Source: Pedobacter fastidiosus
Lineage (GTDB): Bacteria > Bacteroidota > Bacteroidia > Sphingobacteriales > Sphingobacteriaceae
Assembly: GCF_014306625.1 (NCBI RefSeq)
Contig: NZ_JACRYL010000014.1
Location: 65,566 to 129,565, forward strand
Direction of reading: 5' to 3'
Length of the DNA stretch: 64,000 nt
The translations under genes were made by a program, and so were the position numbers. The first letter of the stretch is position 1, and each line of letters starts with the position of its first letter. Positions 53,705 through 61,423 of this stretch are shown piece by piece. The notes below the pieces were generated by a model. It was not told where the DNA came from, did no database searches, and saw only the letters and a list, made by a program, of their open reading frames with translations.

Positions 53705-56700
53705 ATGAGTAAAGAGATAAAAAATTTTAAGTTGCTGAACGATCGTCAAATTCGTTTTTCGTGTACCGTTTTTCGCTTTTTGTTTTTCGGTTTAAGAACG
53801 CTAAACTTTCCAACTTCAACTTTTAACCTTTTAAGTTTCCTTTCTTGGCTAGGCATTTCGAACCACCCCGCCCTGCGGGCACCCCTCAAGAGGGGAATTG
53901 CATGGCGCTCAAAAACTTTCAACTTTCAACTTTTAACTTTCAACTTCTTATTATTCTTCTGTTTTTCAGCTTTCAGCTTAACTTCAAGCGCTCAACAAAT
54001 TTCACCTATTCTTGCAAATACTCAGGTTAATCCGCCATATAGTTCTTATTTGAGCGATTATTCTTCTCCTGGATCAACCAAATTACAGGTTAATTTATTT
54101 TTGAAAGATTTAACAAAAACCAATTATCCTTGTAGACTACGAATTAAGATTGAAGGATTTGGTATTACTATACAAAGCAAAAACGATTTTAATGCTCCTG
54201 CTTTATTTTTAAACGGTGGCGAATTAAGTGTAATTACCGGAGCAGATCTGGAGCCATATTTCAATCCGCAAAACTTGGTTTTCCAAGGACTAAACCAAAC
54301 CGAGTTTACCAAAAATGGAGGCAAACTCCCAGAAGGAATTTATCGGTTCACTGTAGAGGTTATTGATTATTATCGAAAAAGTCTGGTGTCTAATTCAGCG
54401 CTTTCGGTAGTTTCTATTTTTCTGGCTTATCCACCCATAATCAATCAACCCTTTAATTTAAGCAAGGTAGCCGCTTTGGATCCTCAAAATGTGGTTTTCC
54501 AATGGACACCAAGAAGTACCGGTTCAATTAATGCCGCTTATAATATTGCGTACAAATTTAGATTGGCAGAAATTATTCCTGCAGACCGAGATCCAAATGA
54601 TGCCATTCGTACCTCAAGACCTTTGTACGAAACCTTTACCGATCAAACCGTTTTGGTTTATGGTTTAACCGAGCCAAATTTAATTCCCGGTAATAGCTAT
54701 GCAGTTCAAGTTCAGGCGGTTGAGGCAGATGGGAAGGATTTATTTATAAATAACGGAAATAGCGAAGTTGTAAAGTTTACTTATGGCGATAAATGCGCCA
54801 GTCCGATTAATATTTTGGCCGAACTTTCTGGCCTAAATTCGATTAAGGTAAGCTGGAATGCTCTGCCATTACAACAGGCTTTTACCATCCGATATAGGGA
54901 ATCCAATAACCCAACTGCACAATGGTTCGAACAAGAAGTTTATACGCCTAGTTATTTAATTCAGGGATTGCGGTCTTCTACCCAATACGAATTTCAGATT
55001 AAGGCACAATGTATTTATGGCTATGGAGATTACTCCGAACTTCAAACTTTTAAGGTACCGGATGAAGCGCTTACGCAAGGCGATTTTGTTTGTGGCAAAG
55101 TGGAAGATCTACCCGCTGTAGAACAGGGCGATCCGCTCCCGGTATTGGTAAAATCGATGGTTTTCTTCGCTGGAAAATTTCCTGTTGTAGTTACCGAAGC
55201 CAGTGGAGCTAACGGTAATTTTAGTGGAACAGGAACAGTTGGGGTTCCATTTTTAAATGCGTTAAGTTTTAAAGTTGAGTTTAAAGATATCCGAATCAGT
55301 ACCGCATTAAAGCTAACTAACGGGAAAGTCTCTTTCTCACGACAGACTTTAGAGCAATCTATCGATCAGGTTATTGCTAACATAGCGGTAAAGCCCGATG
55401 CCAGCGGAAATGTAGAAGCCATATCAGCTAATGGTTTGCCTACAATAGTAGATGCTGCTGTAAATTGGCCTGGTGCACTTCCTACTTACGATGCTATAGC
55501 CAAAACCGTGAAATTTACCGCTTCTGTTGATGGACAAACACCAAAAGAAATTACCATCAAATTAAAAGAAGGGCAACCACCATTCGTTTTTCAAGATAAA
55601 AACAATGAAACCTTTAGTGTCGACAAAAACGGTACGGTAACTCATTTGGGTAAAATACCAACTTCAGAATTGCTGGCCGGCGGAAGTAGCACAAGTTTGG
55701 TGATTAATACAGAAAAAGCAAGTGTAAAGTTTTTAGCGCCAAATCAAAAATATGGTTTAGATACCTATCAAAAAGACTTCGGTACCAATTCCAATTATGC
55801 AGCAGGCTACCAAGCATTAACTGATAATGGCAAAGGCAAACCTAAATATTTTGTTAGCCGAAAATCTATAGAAAGCCATCAGCCTGATGAAGTACAAGCC
55901 ATAATTACCACTACCGACAAAACGATTTTAGCCAACAAATTGGAATTTAAAACCGGAAGTGGCGAAAAATTATCTTCGACTTTAAAAGATAGTATCTACA
56001 CGATTAATTTAATTGGTGCATTAGCCGATAATGATAAAGAAATTTACGCTTACCACCCAGATGTGGCCACTGGAGGAGCCAATATTGGTAAATTAAACAT
56101 CAGTGCTTTTAATAAAATAAGTAAAAAGGTTATTCTCGTGCCTGTTAACGGTGCGGGTGCATCTATTAATGCTACATCTATTCATGGGGCCTTAAATAAA
56201 ATATATGAACAGGCTGTAGTAGAATGGGATGTAAAAATTGCTGATAATTTTGATAGTAAAAATATAGACTTTGATCATTTAGAAACCGCCAATAGCAACA
56301 TCATCAGTGCCTATACCAATGGGCAAAAAGCTTTGGTAAATGCTTATCGAGAAAATCATAAACTAGAAAGTGGAACCTATTATGTTTTCTTGGTAAAAAA
56401 CTTAAGTGATGGCAGTGCTGGTTACATGGTGCGTGGCGGGCAGGTAGGTTTTGTGGCCCTCACCCCAGCCATTTCCGAAGGAGAAGGAGCTATTGGGCGT
56501 ACCATTGCGCACGAACTTGGACATGGCGCTTTTATGCTTCAGCATACTTGGGCAGATCCTGGTCTTAAGGAAAAATCGACAAAGAATTTAATGGATTATG
56601 CAGGTGGTACTGAGCTCTGGTACAGTCAGTGGAAGTACATGCGTAATCCGGATTTAATTTTTAGGCCTTTTGAGGGAGACGATGAGGGGGCTTATCTTAA

Positions 56701-59083
56701 AAATAGCTTTTTCGTGGCTATCAATGGCTATCCAATTGAAATAAAAGATGTTGATCTAAAATCTATAAGAGTATCTGCAAAGTATCCTTCAGGTAGTATT
56801 TCTGGATATACAGATAAGCAGGGTAAAGTTTTTGATGCCGTTTTTGAGAAAGGTGCATTTGTTGGGTATCGCTATGGCGTTGGCAAAGCTGCAACGACCA
56901 TCAAGTTAAAACCAATAGATAAAAAACTTATAAAAGTTCAGTTTATAGAACCAACAATAGATGATTGTATTTATAAGATATCTGTGGGCGATTATATTGT
57001 TCCATCAGAAATTTCCGGTCTTGTAGCATCAAAAATTGAGATGCCTGCAAGGAGAGATACATCTGGAACAATGACAAGCCTTTCCTGTATTTCTCAAAAC
57101 TTGGCCAACGATAGCTATACCGGCAAAAAATATTTAGATGCATTAGGTGAGAATATCGGTAAAGGAAATGATAGTAGTTTGCCCAAACCATCTGATGGCA
57201 ATTCGTTGATGTTCGATTATGCACAAACGCTTTCTGTTAAAGAAAAGCAAAAGGTAATGGAACAGTTAAAGTTTATTAACGAAAATGACGGGATAGAGGG
57301 AAGGATTTATATTACCGATTACCTCACTCCAATAGAAACTAAGCAAGAAATCCAAACCTATATAAATAATTTAAAAGGCAAAGAAATAGCACTTTGGATA
57401 GATTTTGATATCAATAAAAAACCAAATGTTCAATTAAAAGTAAGCAGTGATATAGAGGGTGCCGGAAATCCTTCAACACTAGCATATATAGAAAAGTTGA
57501 AGGAACGAGCTTGGTATCAGGTTGTTGATGCCAACTGGCAAATGGATTTTAATCCGTTAACAGCTGTTTTGGATGGCGTTGCCGGCTTAATTGGTAAGCT
57601 ATCTATCCCTGAACGTTTTTATAACCCATCTGCCCAAAATTACAATTCACTGCCTGCAACCATTTATGCTGTTGCAAGCCTCGGCATAATAGGAGATGAA
57701 TTAAGTTCTATCCTAACGAAAAATAATCCATATACAAATAAATTTTCTCGTACAAGATGTGATTTTGCTTTTACGTGTGGGGTATGGAACGGATTGGTTG
57801 GTACTTTAGAAGCTATACCAAGCGGAATCTCTGGTTTGGTTAAAATATCGGGTTCAATAATCGATGTTATTGTTGATCAGGATGGAGCAAGAACAAAATT
57901 TGCAGCAACGATAAAAAGTATAAACTGGACCAGCATCGGTAAATTATCTGAAGGCATTGGTGTCGAAATTGGCAAAGGATGGGATAAATATACTGCAAAC
58001 CCATGTATGGTTGCATACAGTGGTGGCCAGGCAGGCTTTGTTGTAATATCTCTATTTATCGGTGCAGGAGAAGCTAACGTTGCCAAAACATTTTTGCAGG
58101 TAATGGAAAAACTTGATATCGCTGGCCAAATGATCGGTAGGGTTATGAGGGTTGGCGGTGTGCTCATTAAACCAGTAATTAATGCCACCTCAAAATCGAT
58201 AAGATTTGTACTGAGTGAAGGCATTCAGTTTGCTGAAAGAATAAAATTCAGTTTGCCAAATAATCTGTACTGCGGTATTCCTTTTCTAAAGATAGAACTC
58301 CGCGATAAGCTAAAAAACTTAACAGCCGATGAAATTGAAAAGTTAGAAAAGAATATTGCAGAACAGTTGCAAGATCCTTCAATACCAATAGATGCTGATG
58401 GGAATAAATTGGTAGAGCTTGATATTAATGGAGAAAAAACACCGGCTTTGGTTGGAACGGAAGAGGGGTTAGGGAAGGCAGGGAAAGAGGTAAGTGAGCT
58501 TTCGGAAGAATTAAGAGTGCTTTTAAGTAAAATTGATGATGCTGTTGAGGATGGAGTTTCTAAAAATATAGATGATGTCATTAAAAAAGGCGAATTTTCA
58601 ATTGATATTATAGATGATGTAATTTCGGATATACCAGATATATCAACAAAAAAAGGTAAAAAACTAACTTGGGAAGAAGTAAAAGCATTATTTAAAAGAG
58701 GAAATGACTTTAATAAAAAAGCAATTCGAGAAAGATGGGATAAATTTAATGAAGTAACTTTAAGCAATGGGAAGCGATTAGACGGTTACACCCCACCAAC
58801 TGATGGAAAATTAGGGGAGATAGTTTCAAGAAAAGCAACTGATTTAGAAAAAATAAAGTATGAAACATTTGAAAATTACCTTAAAGAATTAAAAGCAAAG
58901 TATCCTGAAGGAATTGCCATCAATGCACCAAAATATGGAAATGATTTGAAAGGAAAAATTCTCGAAGGCAAGCATATATTAGAAATTCCAGAATCCAACA
59001 GAAGTTTTTCTGAAATACAGGAATATATTAATTTAGCAAAAAGTGAAAAATATAATATAGAGATAAGGTTTAGAGCAGAATAG
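53705..59083 (+). CDS. Giant secreted polymorphic-toxin-like protein (TANFOR-like, FN3, metzincin-like, C-terminal toxin tip)
   Basis: This is a protein of 1792 residues. Residues 1 to about 70 are translated intergenic repeats, and a signal-like stretch ends SLTSSAQQ near 98. A TANFOR-like region follows (about 98-250; QVNPPYSSYLSDYSSPGSTK, LPEGIYRFTVEVIDYY), then two fibronectin-like domains (258-362 and 363-453). A metzincin-like centre has H936, H940 and H947 in HELGHGAFMLQH and a Met-turn-like NLMDYAGG. After a hydrophobic segment (about 1440-1500) comes a helical linker with KKLTWEEVKALFKRGNDFNK. The tip (about 1680-1792; NGKRLDGYTPP, GEIVSRKATDLEKIKYETFE, LEGKHILEIPESNRSF) resembles tips I know from Bacteroidota polymorphic toxins, possibly nuclease-like. 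A candidate immunity gene starts 3 bp later. Confidence 0.75.
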   Translation: MSKEIKNFKLLNDRQIRFSCTVFRFLFFGLRTLNFPTSTFNLLSFLSWLGISNHPALRAPLKRGIAWRSKTFNFQLLTFNFLLFFCFSAFSLTSSAQQISPILANTQVNPPYSSYLSDYSSPGSTKLQVNLFLKDLTKTNYPCRLRIKIEGFGITIQSKNDFNAPALFLNGGELSVITGADLEPYFNPQNLVFQGLNQTEFTKNGGKLPEGIYRFTVEVIDYYRKSLVSNSALSVVSIFLAYPPIINQPFNLSKVAALDPQNVVFQWTPRSTGSINAAYNIAYKFRLAEIIPADRDPNDAIRTSRPLYETFTDQTVLVYGLTEPNLIPGNSYAVQVQAVEADGKDLFINNGNSEVVKFTYGDKCASPINILAELSGLNSIKVSWNALPLQQAFTIRYRESNNPTAQWFEQEVYTPSYLIQGLRSSTQYEFQIKAQCIYGYGDYSELQTFKVPDEALTQGDFVCGKVEDLPAVEQGDPLPVLVKSMVFFAGKFPVVVTEASGANGNFSGTGTVGVPFLNALSFKVEFKDIRISTALKLTNGKVSFSRQTLEQSIDQVIANIAVKPDASGNVEAISANGLPTIVDAAVNWPGALPTYDAIAKTVKFTASVDGQTPKEITIKLKEGQPPFVFQDKNNETFSVDKNGTVTHLGKIPTSELLAGGSSTSLVINTEKASVKFLAPNQKYGLDTYQKDFGTNSNYAAGYQALTDNGKGKPKYFVSRKSIESHQPDEVQAIITTTDKTILANKLEFKTGSGEKLSSTLKDSIYTINLIGALADNDKEIYAYHPDVATGGANIGKLNISAFNKISKKVILVPVNGAGASINATSIHGALNKIYEQAVVEWDVKIADNFDSKNIDFDHLETANSNIISAYTNGQKALVNAYRENHKLESGTYYVFLVKNLSDGSAGYMVRGGQVGFVALTPAISEGEGAIGRTIAHELGHGAFMLQHTWADPGLKEKSTKNLMDYAGGTELWYSQWKYMRNPDLIFRPFEGDDEGAYLKNSFFVAINGYPIEIKDVDLKSIRVSAKYPSGSISGYTDKQGKVFDAVFEKGAFVGYRYGVGKAATTIKLKPIDKKLIKVQFIEPTIDDCIYKISVGDYIVPSEISGLVASKIEMPARRDTSGTMTSLSCISQNLANDSYTGKKYLDALGENIGKGNDSSLPKPSDGNSLMFDYAQTLSVKEKQKVMEQLKFINENDGIEGRIYITDYLTPIETKQEIQTYINNLKGKEIALWIDFDINKKPNVQLKVSSDIEGAGNPSTLAYIEKLKERAWYQVVDANWQMDFNPLTAVLDGVAGLIGKLSIPERFYNPSAQNYNSLPATIYAVASLGIIGDELSSILTKNNPYTNKFSRTRCDFAFTCGVWNGLVGTLEAIPSGISGLVKISGSIIDVIVDQDGARTKFAATIKSINWTSIGKLSEGIGVEIGKGWDKYTANPCMVAYSGGQAGFVVISLFIGAGEANVAKTFLQVMEKLDIAGQMIGRVMRVGGVLIKPVINATSKSIRFVLSEGIQFAERIKFSLPNNLYCGIPFLKIELRDKLKNLTADEIEKLEKNIAEQLQDPSIPIDADGNKLVELDINGEKTPALVGTEEGLGKAGKEVSELSEELRVLLSKIDDAVEDGVSKNIDDVIKKGEFSIDIIDDVISDIPDISTKKGKKLTWEEVKALFKRGNDFNKKAIRERWDKFNEVTLSNGKRLDGYTPPTDGKLGEIVSRKATDLEKIKYETFENYLKELKAKYPEGIAINAPKYGNDLKGKILEGKHILEIPESNRSFSEIQEYINLAKSEKYNIEIRFRAE
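53750..53955 (+). repeat. Intergenic-type repeats forming the N-terminal codons of the giant protein
   Basis: There are TTTTTCG repeats (about 53750-53790), a GCCCTGCGGGC hairpin module (53868-53900) and AACTTTCAACTTTTAACTTT tandems (about 53808-53835 and 53918-53952). They lie in frame between the only ATG and the signal-peptide core. Confidence 0.65.
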
Positions 59084-59086
59084 AAA

Positions 59087-59563
59087 ATGGAACTTAATCA
59101 AGCATCACAAATGCAAATTTATTGTAATATAGATTTTTATGATCGATATAAGCTAATATGCGATTTACATCAATTTGAAAATACTTTTGAAAATGTTTCA
59201 AAAACCGAGGTTTTAGATATTTTAAATCAAAATGGATATACTGCTAAATATCTTAAAAATGGAGGGTTTTTTAAAATTAATGAGATGCTGAATGGCATAA
59301 AATTCTACTTTAATTTTTCTTTGAAATACGGATTAGTAGAGTTGATCATTGGGGCAACCGACTTTAAAACAGATAGGCTTATAATGGGAGGTACGTTTGG
59401 AAATATTAGTGATGACATAGAGCATTCAAAAAATGTTAGTAGTAATAAAAAACTATTTCTCCCGAGTTTTAGAAATTATGGAGATTTAACAATAATACTG
59501 AATAAAGCCTTATTAATTTATGAGGATTTTAAAAAGGAACTTTTAAGCCTCGCGTGTGAATGA
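59087..59563 (+). CDS. Candidate immunity protein for the giant toxin
   Basis: This is a cytoplasmic protein of 158 residues with no signal peptide. It has mixed alpha/beta content (LICDLHQFENTFENVSKTEV, GFFKINEMLNGIKFYFNFSL, GLVELIIGATDFKTDRLIMG). I recognise no named family. It starts 3 bp after the toxin stop, the usual layout for a toxin/immunity pair, and is AT-rich like the toxin tip. Its last codons (LACE and stop) lie in a GCGTGTGAATGAGT sequence that recurs after the second immunity gene. The immunity role is inferred from position. Confidence 0.6.
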   Translation: MELNQASQMQIYCNIDFYDRYKLICDLHQFENTFENVSKTEVLDILNQNGYTAKYLKNGGFFKINEMLNGIKFYFNFSLKYGLVELIIGATDFKTDRLIMGGTFGNISDDIEHSKNVSSNKKLFLPSFRNYGDLTIILNKALLIYEDFKKELLSLACE

Positions 59564-59565
59564 GT
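59552..59565 (+). repeat. Cassette-end direct repeat, copy 1
   Basis: GCGTGTGAATGAGT spans the end of the first immunity gene. An identical copy is at 60348-60361, just after the second immunity gene. Each precedes a REP-like element by 25-55 bp. Confidence 0.6.
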
Positions 59566-59593
59566 AATAAAATGAGAGTACAAAAGAAACCTC

Positions 59594-59707
59594 TATCTGG
59601 TTTAAGGTTACTCTAGCGCAAGCGTCCGCTTGTGCTAAAAGAAATCTTAGTATAGAAGGAAATTTAGATTGAATAATTGAGGGCACAAGCGGACGCTTGC
59701 GCCAGAT
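59594..59707. repeat. REP-like composite hairpin element, copy 1
   Basis: ATCTGG and CCAGAT mark the ends. Inside are a 20-bp perfect inverted pair, GCGCAAGCGTCCGCTTGTGC (59616-59635) and its complement (59683-59702). Each arm is itself nearly palindromic. A head, TTTAAGGTTACTCTA, precedes the first arm. Two more copies flank the RAYT gene. This copy cuts the orphan toxin tip at its 5' side. Confidence 0.85.
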
Positions 59708-59864
59708 GAGGGCTAAGCAAACTGAACGAGTTGTTATTAATCTTAAAAACTGGGATGGTGAAATCTCTAATTTACAAAAGCAATTCACTGATTATCCAGT
59801 TGAAAATTTAAAAGAGTTAATAATAATTGATAAAAATAATATAGTATCTCATATTGAATTATAA
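59706..59864 (+). pseudogene. Orphan toxin C-terminal tip (fragment)
   Basis: This is a 52-codon frame whose ATG overlaps the end of REP-like copy 1. It translates with ERVVINLKNWDGEISNLQKQ, then a middle part, then ENLKELIIIDKNNIVSHIEL at the end. That ending is the kind seen at the C-terminus of CdiA-type tRNase/BECR toxins (a low-confidence match from memory). No start region or delivery domains remain and an in-frame stop lies upstream at 59670. The next gene starts 4 bp later, the same spacing as the intact pair. I read it as a displaced toxin tip with its immunity gene. Confidence 0.6.
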
Positions 59865-59868
59865 AAAA

Positions 59869-60330
59869 ATGGCATTAGAATACAGATTACATATAAGAAC
59901 GAGGACTCCGCTATTTGACTTTGTTAAAAAATATCTTGATGAAAAAAATATTTTATTTAATAAAGAAAATACTAATAAAGGTGTGAATTTCTATTTATAT
60001 GAGATATTGGGTTTTATGATTTCAATTTTGTATTCAGAAAAAGTATTTTTTGAATACCTAATAAACGAAAATCAAATTGTTGAGGCGGATTGGGATTACT
60101 CAACTGACATACATTTTAGATTAGATAAATTTTATGATAATCTGCTGGCTAGATTAAATATGATAGATGTATGTGTTTGTATTCTAAGTAATACAAAAGA
60201 TGATGCCAAATTACTATTCAATGGTGATATTTTAGTTTTAGAAAGATATAATGGTGTAATAAGTATAAACAAGAATTTTGGATTTTGGAATTCACATGAT
60301 TTGTTGAATAAAATAGAAAATATTATGTAG
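59869..60330 (+). CDS. Candidate immunity protein for the orphan toxin tip
   Basis: This is a protein of 153 residues from ATG 59869; an in-frame TTG at 59854 would overlap the tip. No signal peptide is seen. The N-terminus MALEYRLHIRTRTPLFDFVK recalls the SitI3-like immunity family, which I cannot confirm. Other stretches: YEILGFMISILYSEKVFFEY and DNLLARLNMIDVCVCILSNT. It follows the toxin-tip stop by 4 bp. It shows no clear similarity to the first immunity protein, as expected if it protects against a different toxin. Confidence 0.6.
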   Translation: MALEYRLHIRTRTPLFDFVKKYLDEKNILFNKENTNKGVNFYLYEILGFMISILYSEKVFFEYLINENQIVEADWDYSTDIHFRLDKFYDNLLARLNMIDVCVCILSNTKDDAKLLFNGDILVLERYNGVISINKNFGFWNSHDLLNKIENIM

Positions 60331-60347
60331 AGATTTTAGATGTTATT

Positions 60348-60361
60348 GCGTGTGAATGAGT
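60348..60361 (+). repeat. Cassette-end direct repeat, copy 2
   Basis: This is identical to 59552-59565 (GCGTGTGAATGAGT) and lies 18 bp after the second immunity gene. Similar flanking AATAA and GATAAAAGAAA-type sequence follows both copies. Confidence 0.6.
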
Positions 60362-60414
60362 TAATAATAAACAAATGGTGATAAAAGAAAATTAACCGTA
60401 ATATAAATTCCCCT

Positions 60415-60554
60415 ATCTGGTTTAAGGTTACTCTAGCCCCTATATGGTTTAAGGTTACTCTAGCGCAAGCGTCCGCTTGTGTTAAAAGAAATCTTACTAT
60501 AGAAAGAAATTTAGATTGAATAATTGAGGGCACAAGCGGACGCTTGCGCCAGAT
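60415..60554. repeat. REP-like composite hairpin element, copy 2
   Basis: It has the same ends and arms as copy 1 (arms 60462-60481, last base differing, and 60530-60549). The head TGGTTTAAGGTTACTCTAGC is duplicated (from 60418 and 60445), as also happens in copy 3. It ends 15 bp before the RAYT start codon. Confidence 0.85.
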
Positions 60555-60569
60555 GAATTAAAATAATAA

Positions 60570-61118
60570 ATGAGCACAAAATATAAAATACGAGATCAAG
60601 AGCAGCTTTATTTTGTAAGTTTTGCTGTTGTTTACTGGCTTGATGTTTTTGTGAGAAATGAATATAAAGATGTAGTATTAGAAAGCCTGTGCTTTTGTCA
60701 AAAAAATAAAGGTTTAGAGGTTTATGCATGGTGCATCATGACGAGCCACGTGCACTTGATTATAGGAACAAACGATAAAAAGATGGAAGATATTCTGCGA
60801 GACTTTAAGAGCCATACCTCAACCCAATTAAGAAAAATGATTAAGGATAACCAACAAGAAAGTAGGAGAGAGTGGTTGTTGTGGATGATGGAGCGGGCGG
60901 GCAACAAGAATAGTAACAATAATGGCTTTCAGTTTTGGCAACAAGATAACCATCCAATAGAACTATGGGATAATTATATGAAAGAACAGAAATTAGATTA
61001 TTTGCATGATAATCCAGTAGTATCTGGTTTTGTTTCAAAGGCAGAAGATTATTTATACAGCAGTGCGAGAGATTATTGCGGAGAGAAAGGTTTATTGGAT
61101 ATTATACTAATCGAATAA
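60570..61118 (+). CDS. REP-associated tyrosine transposase (RAYT, IS200-like Y1)
   Basis: This is a single-strand DNA nuclease of 182 residues in the Y1/HUH superfamily. The HUH metal motif is H60-V-H62 in WCIMTSHVHLIIG, and the likely catalytic tyrosine is Y144 in KLDYLHDNP. The FQFWQQDNHPIELW and SSARDY segments are typical of RAYTs. RAYTs cut and join REP hairpins and are usually single-copy, non-selfish genes. Here the gene is bracketed by two large copies of a hairpin repeat (60415-60554 and 61150-61302), which are its natural candidate substrates. A third copy lies between the toxin cassettes. Confidence 0.92.
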   Translation: MSTKYKIRDQEQLYFVSFAVVYWLDVFVRNEYKDVVLESLCFCQKNKGLEVYAWCIMTSHVHLIIGTNDKKMEDILRDFKSHTSTQLRKMIKDNQQESRREWLLWMMERAGNKNSNNNGFQFWQQDNHPIELWDNYMKEQKLDYLHDNPVVSGFVSKAEDYLYSSARDYCGEKGLLDIILIE

Positions 61119-61149
61119 ACAAAACAAGTACAAGCAATCCTACTCCTCT

Positions 61150-61302
61150 ATCTGGTTTAAGGTTACTCTAGCTCAAGAATCCCCCATATCTGGTTTAGGG
61201 TTACTCTAGCGCAAGCGTCCGCTTGTGCTAAATAGAAATCTTAATATAGAAAGAAATTTAGATTGAATGATTAGAGGGCACAAGCGGACGCTTGCGCCAG
61301 AT
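61150..61302. repeat. REP-like composite hairpin element, copy 3
   Basis: It has the same structure as copies 1 and 2, with a duplicated head (61152 and about 61190) and the arm pair GCGCAAGCGTCCGCTTGTGC (61209-61228) with its complement (61278-61297), ending in CCAGAT. It begins 32 bp after the RAYT stop. Confidence 0.85.
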
Positions 61303-61423
61303 AAGCGAATAAAAAATAAAAACAAGAAAAATAAAAACAAATAAATTAACAACCCTCAAATCAATCCCTAACCATTTTTACATCCTAAAAAAGAAAATAC
61401 GAAACAGGTAAACCAAACCATAC
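61303..61423. other. Intergenic region before the large open protein
   Basis: This is A-rich sequence with no hairpin or complete promoter. The gap before the next gene is about 305 bp from the RAYT stop, most of it REP copy 3. Confidence 0.4.

Noticed and set aside
53845-54030. 61-codon frame in another phase, with a hydrophobic signal-like stretch
   Set aside because: It overlaps the giant gene in a different frame and consists of the same repeats; it stops shortly after.
58700-59083. T9SS C-terminal sorting domain on the giant toxin
   Set aside because: The C-terminus lacks the gliding-motility or type A signature; it is a charged, tip-like domain ending IEIRFRAE.
60336-60533. 65-codon minus-strand frame after the second immunity gene
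   Set aside because: It reads through REP-like copy 2 and shows duplicated ARVTLNQIG-type residues from the repeated head.
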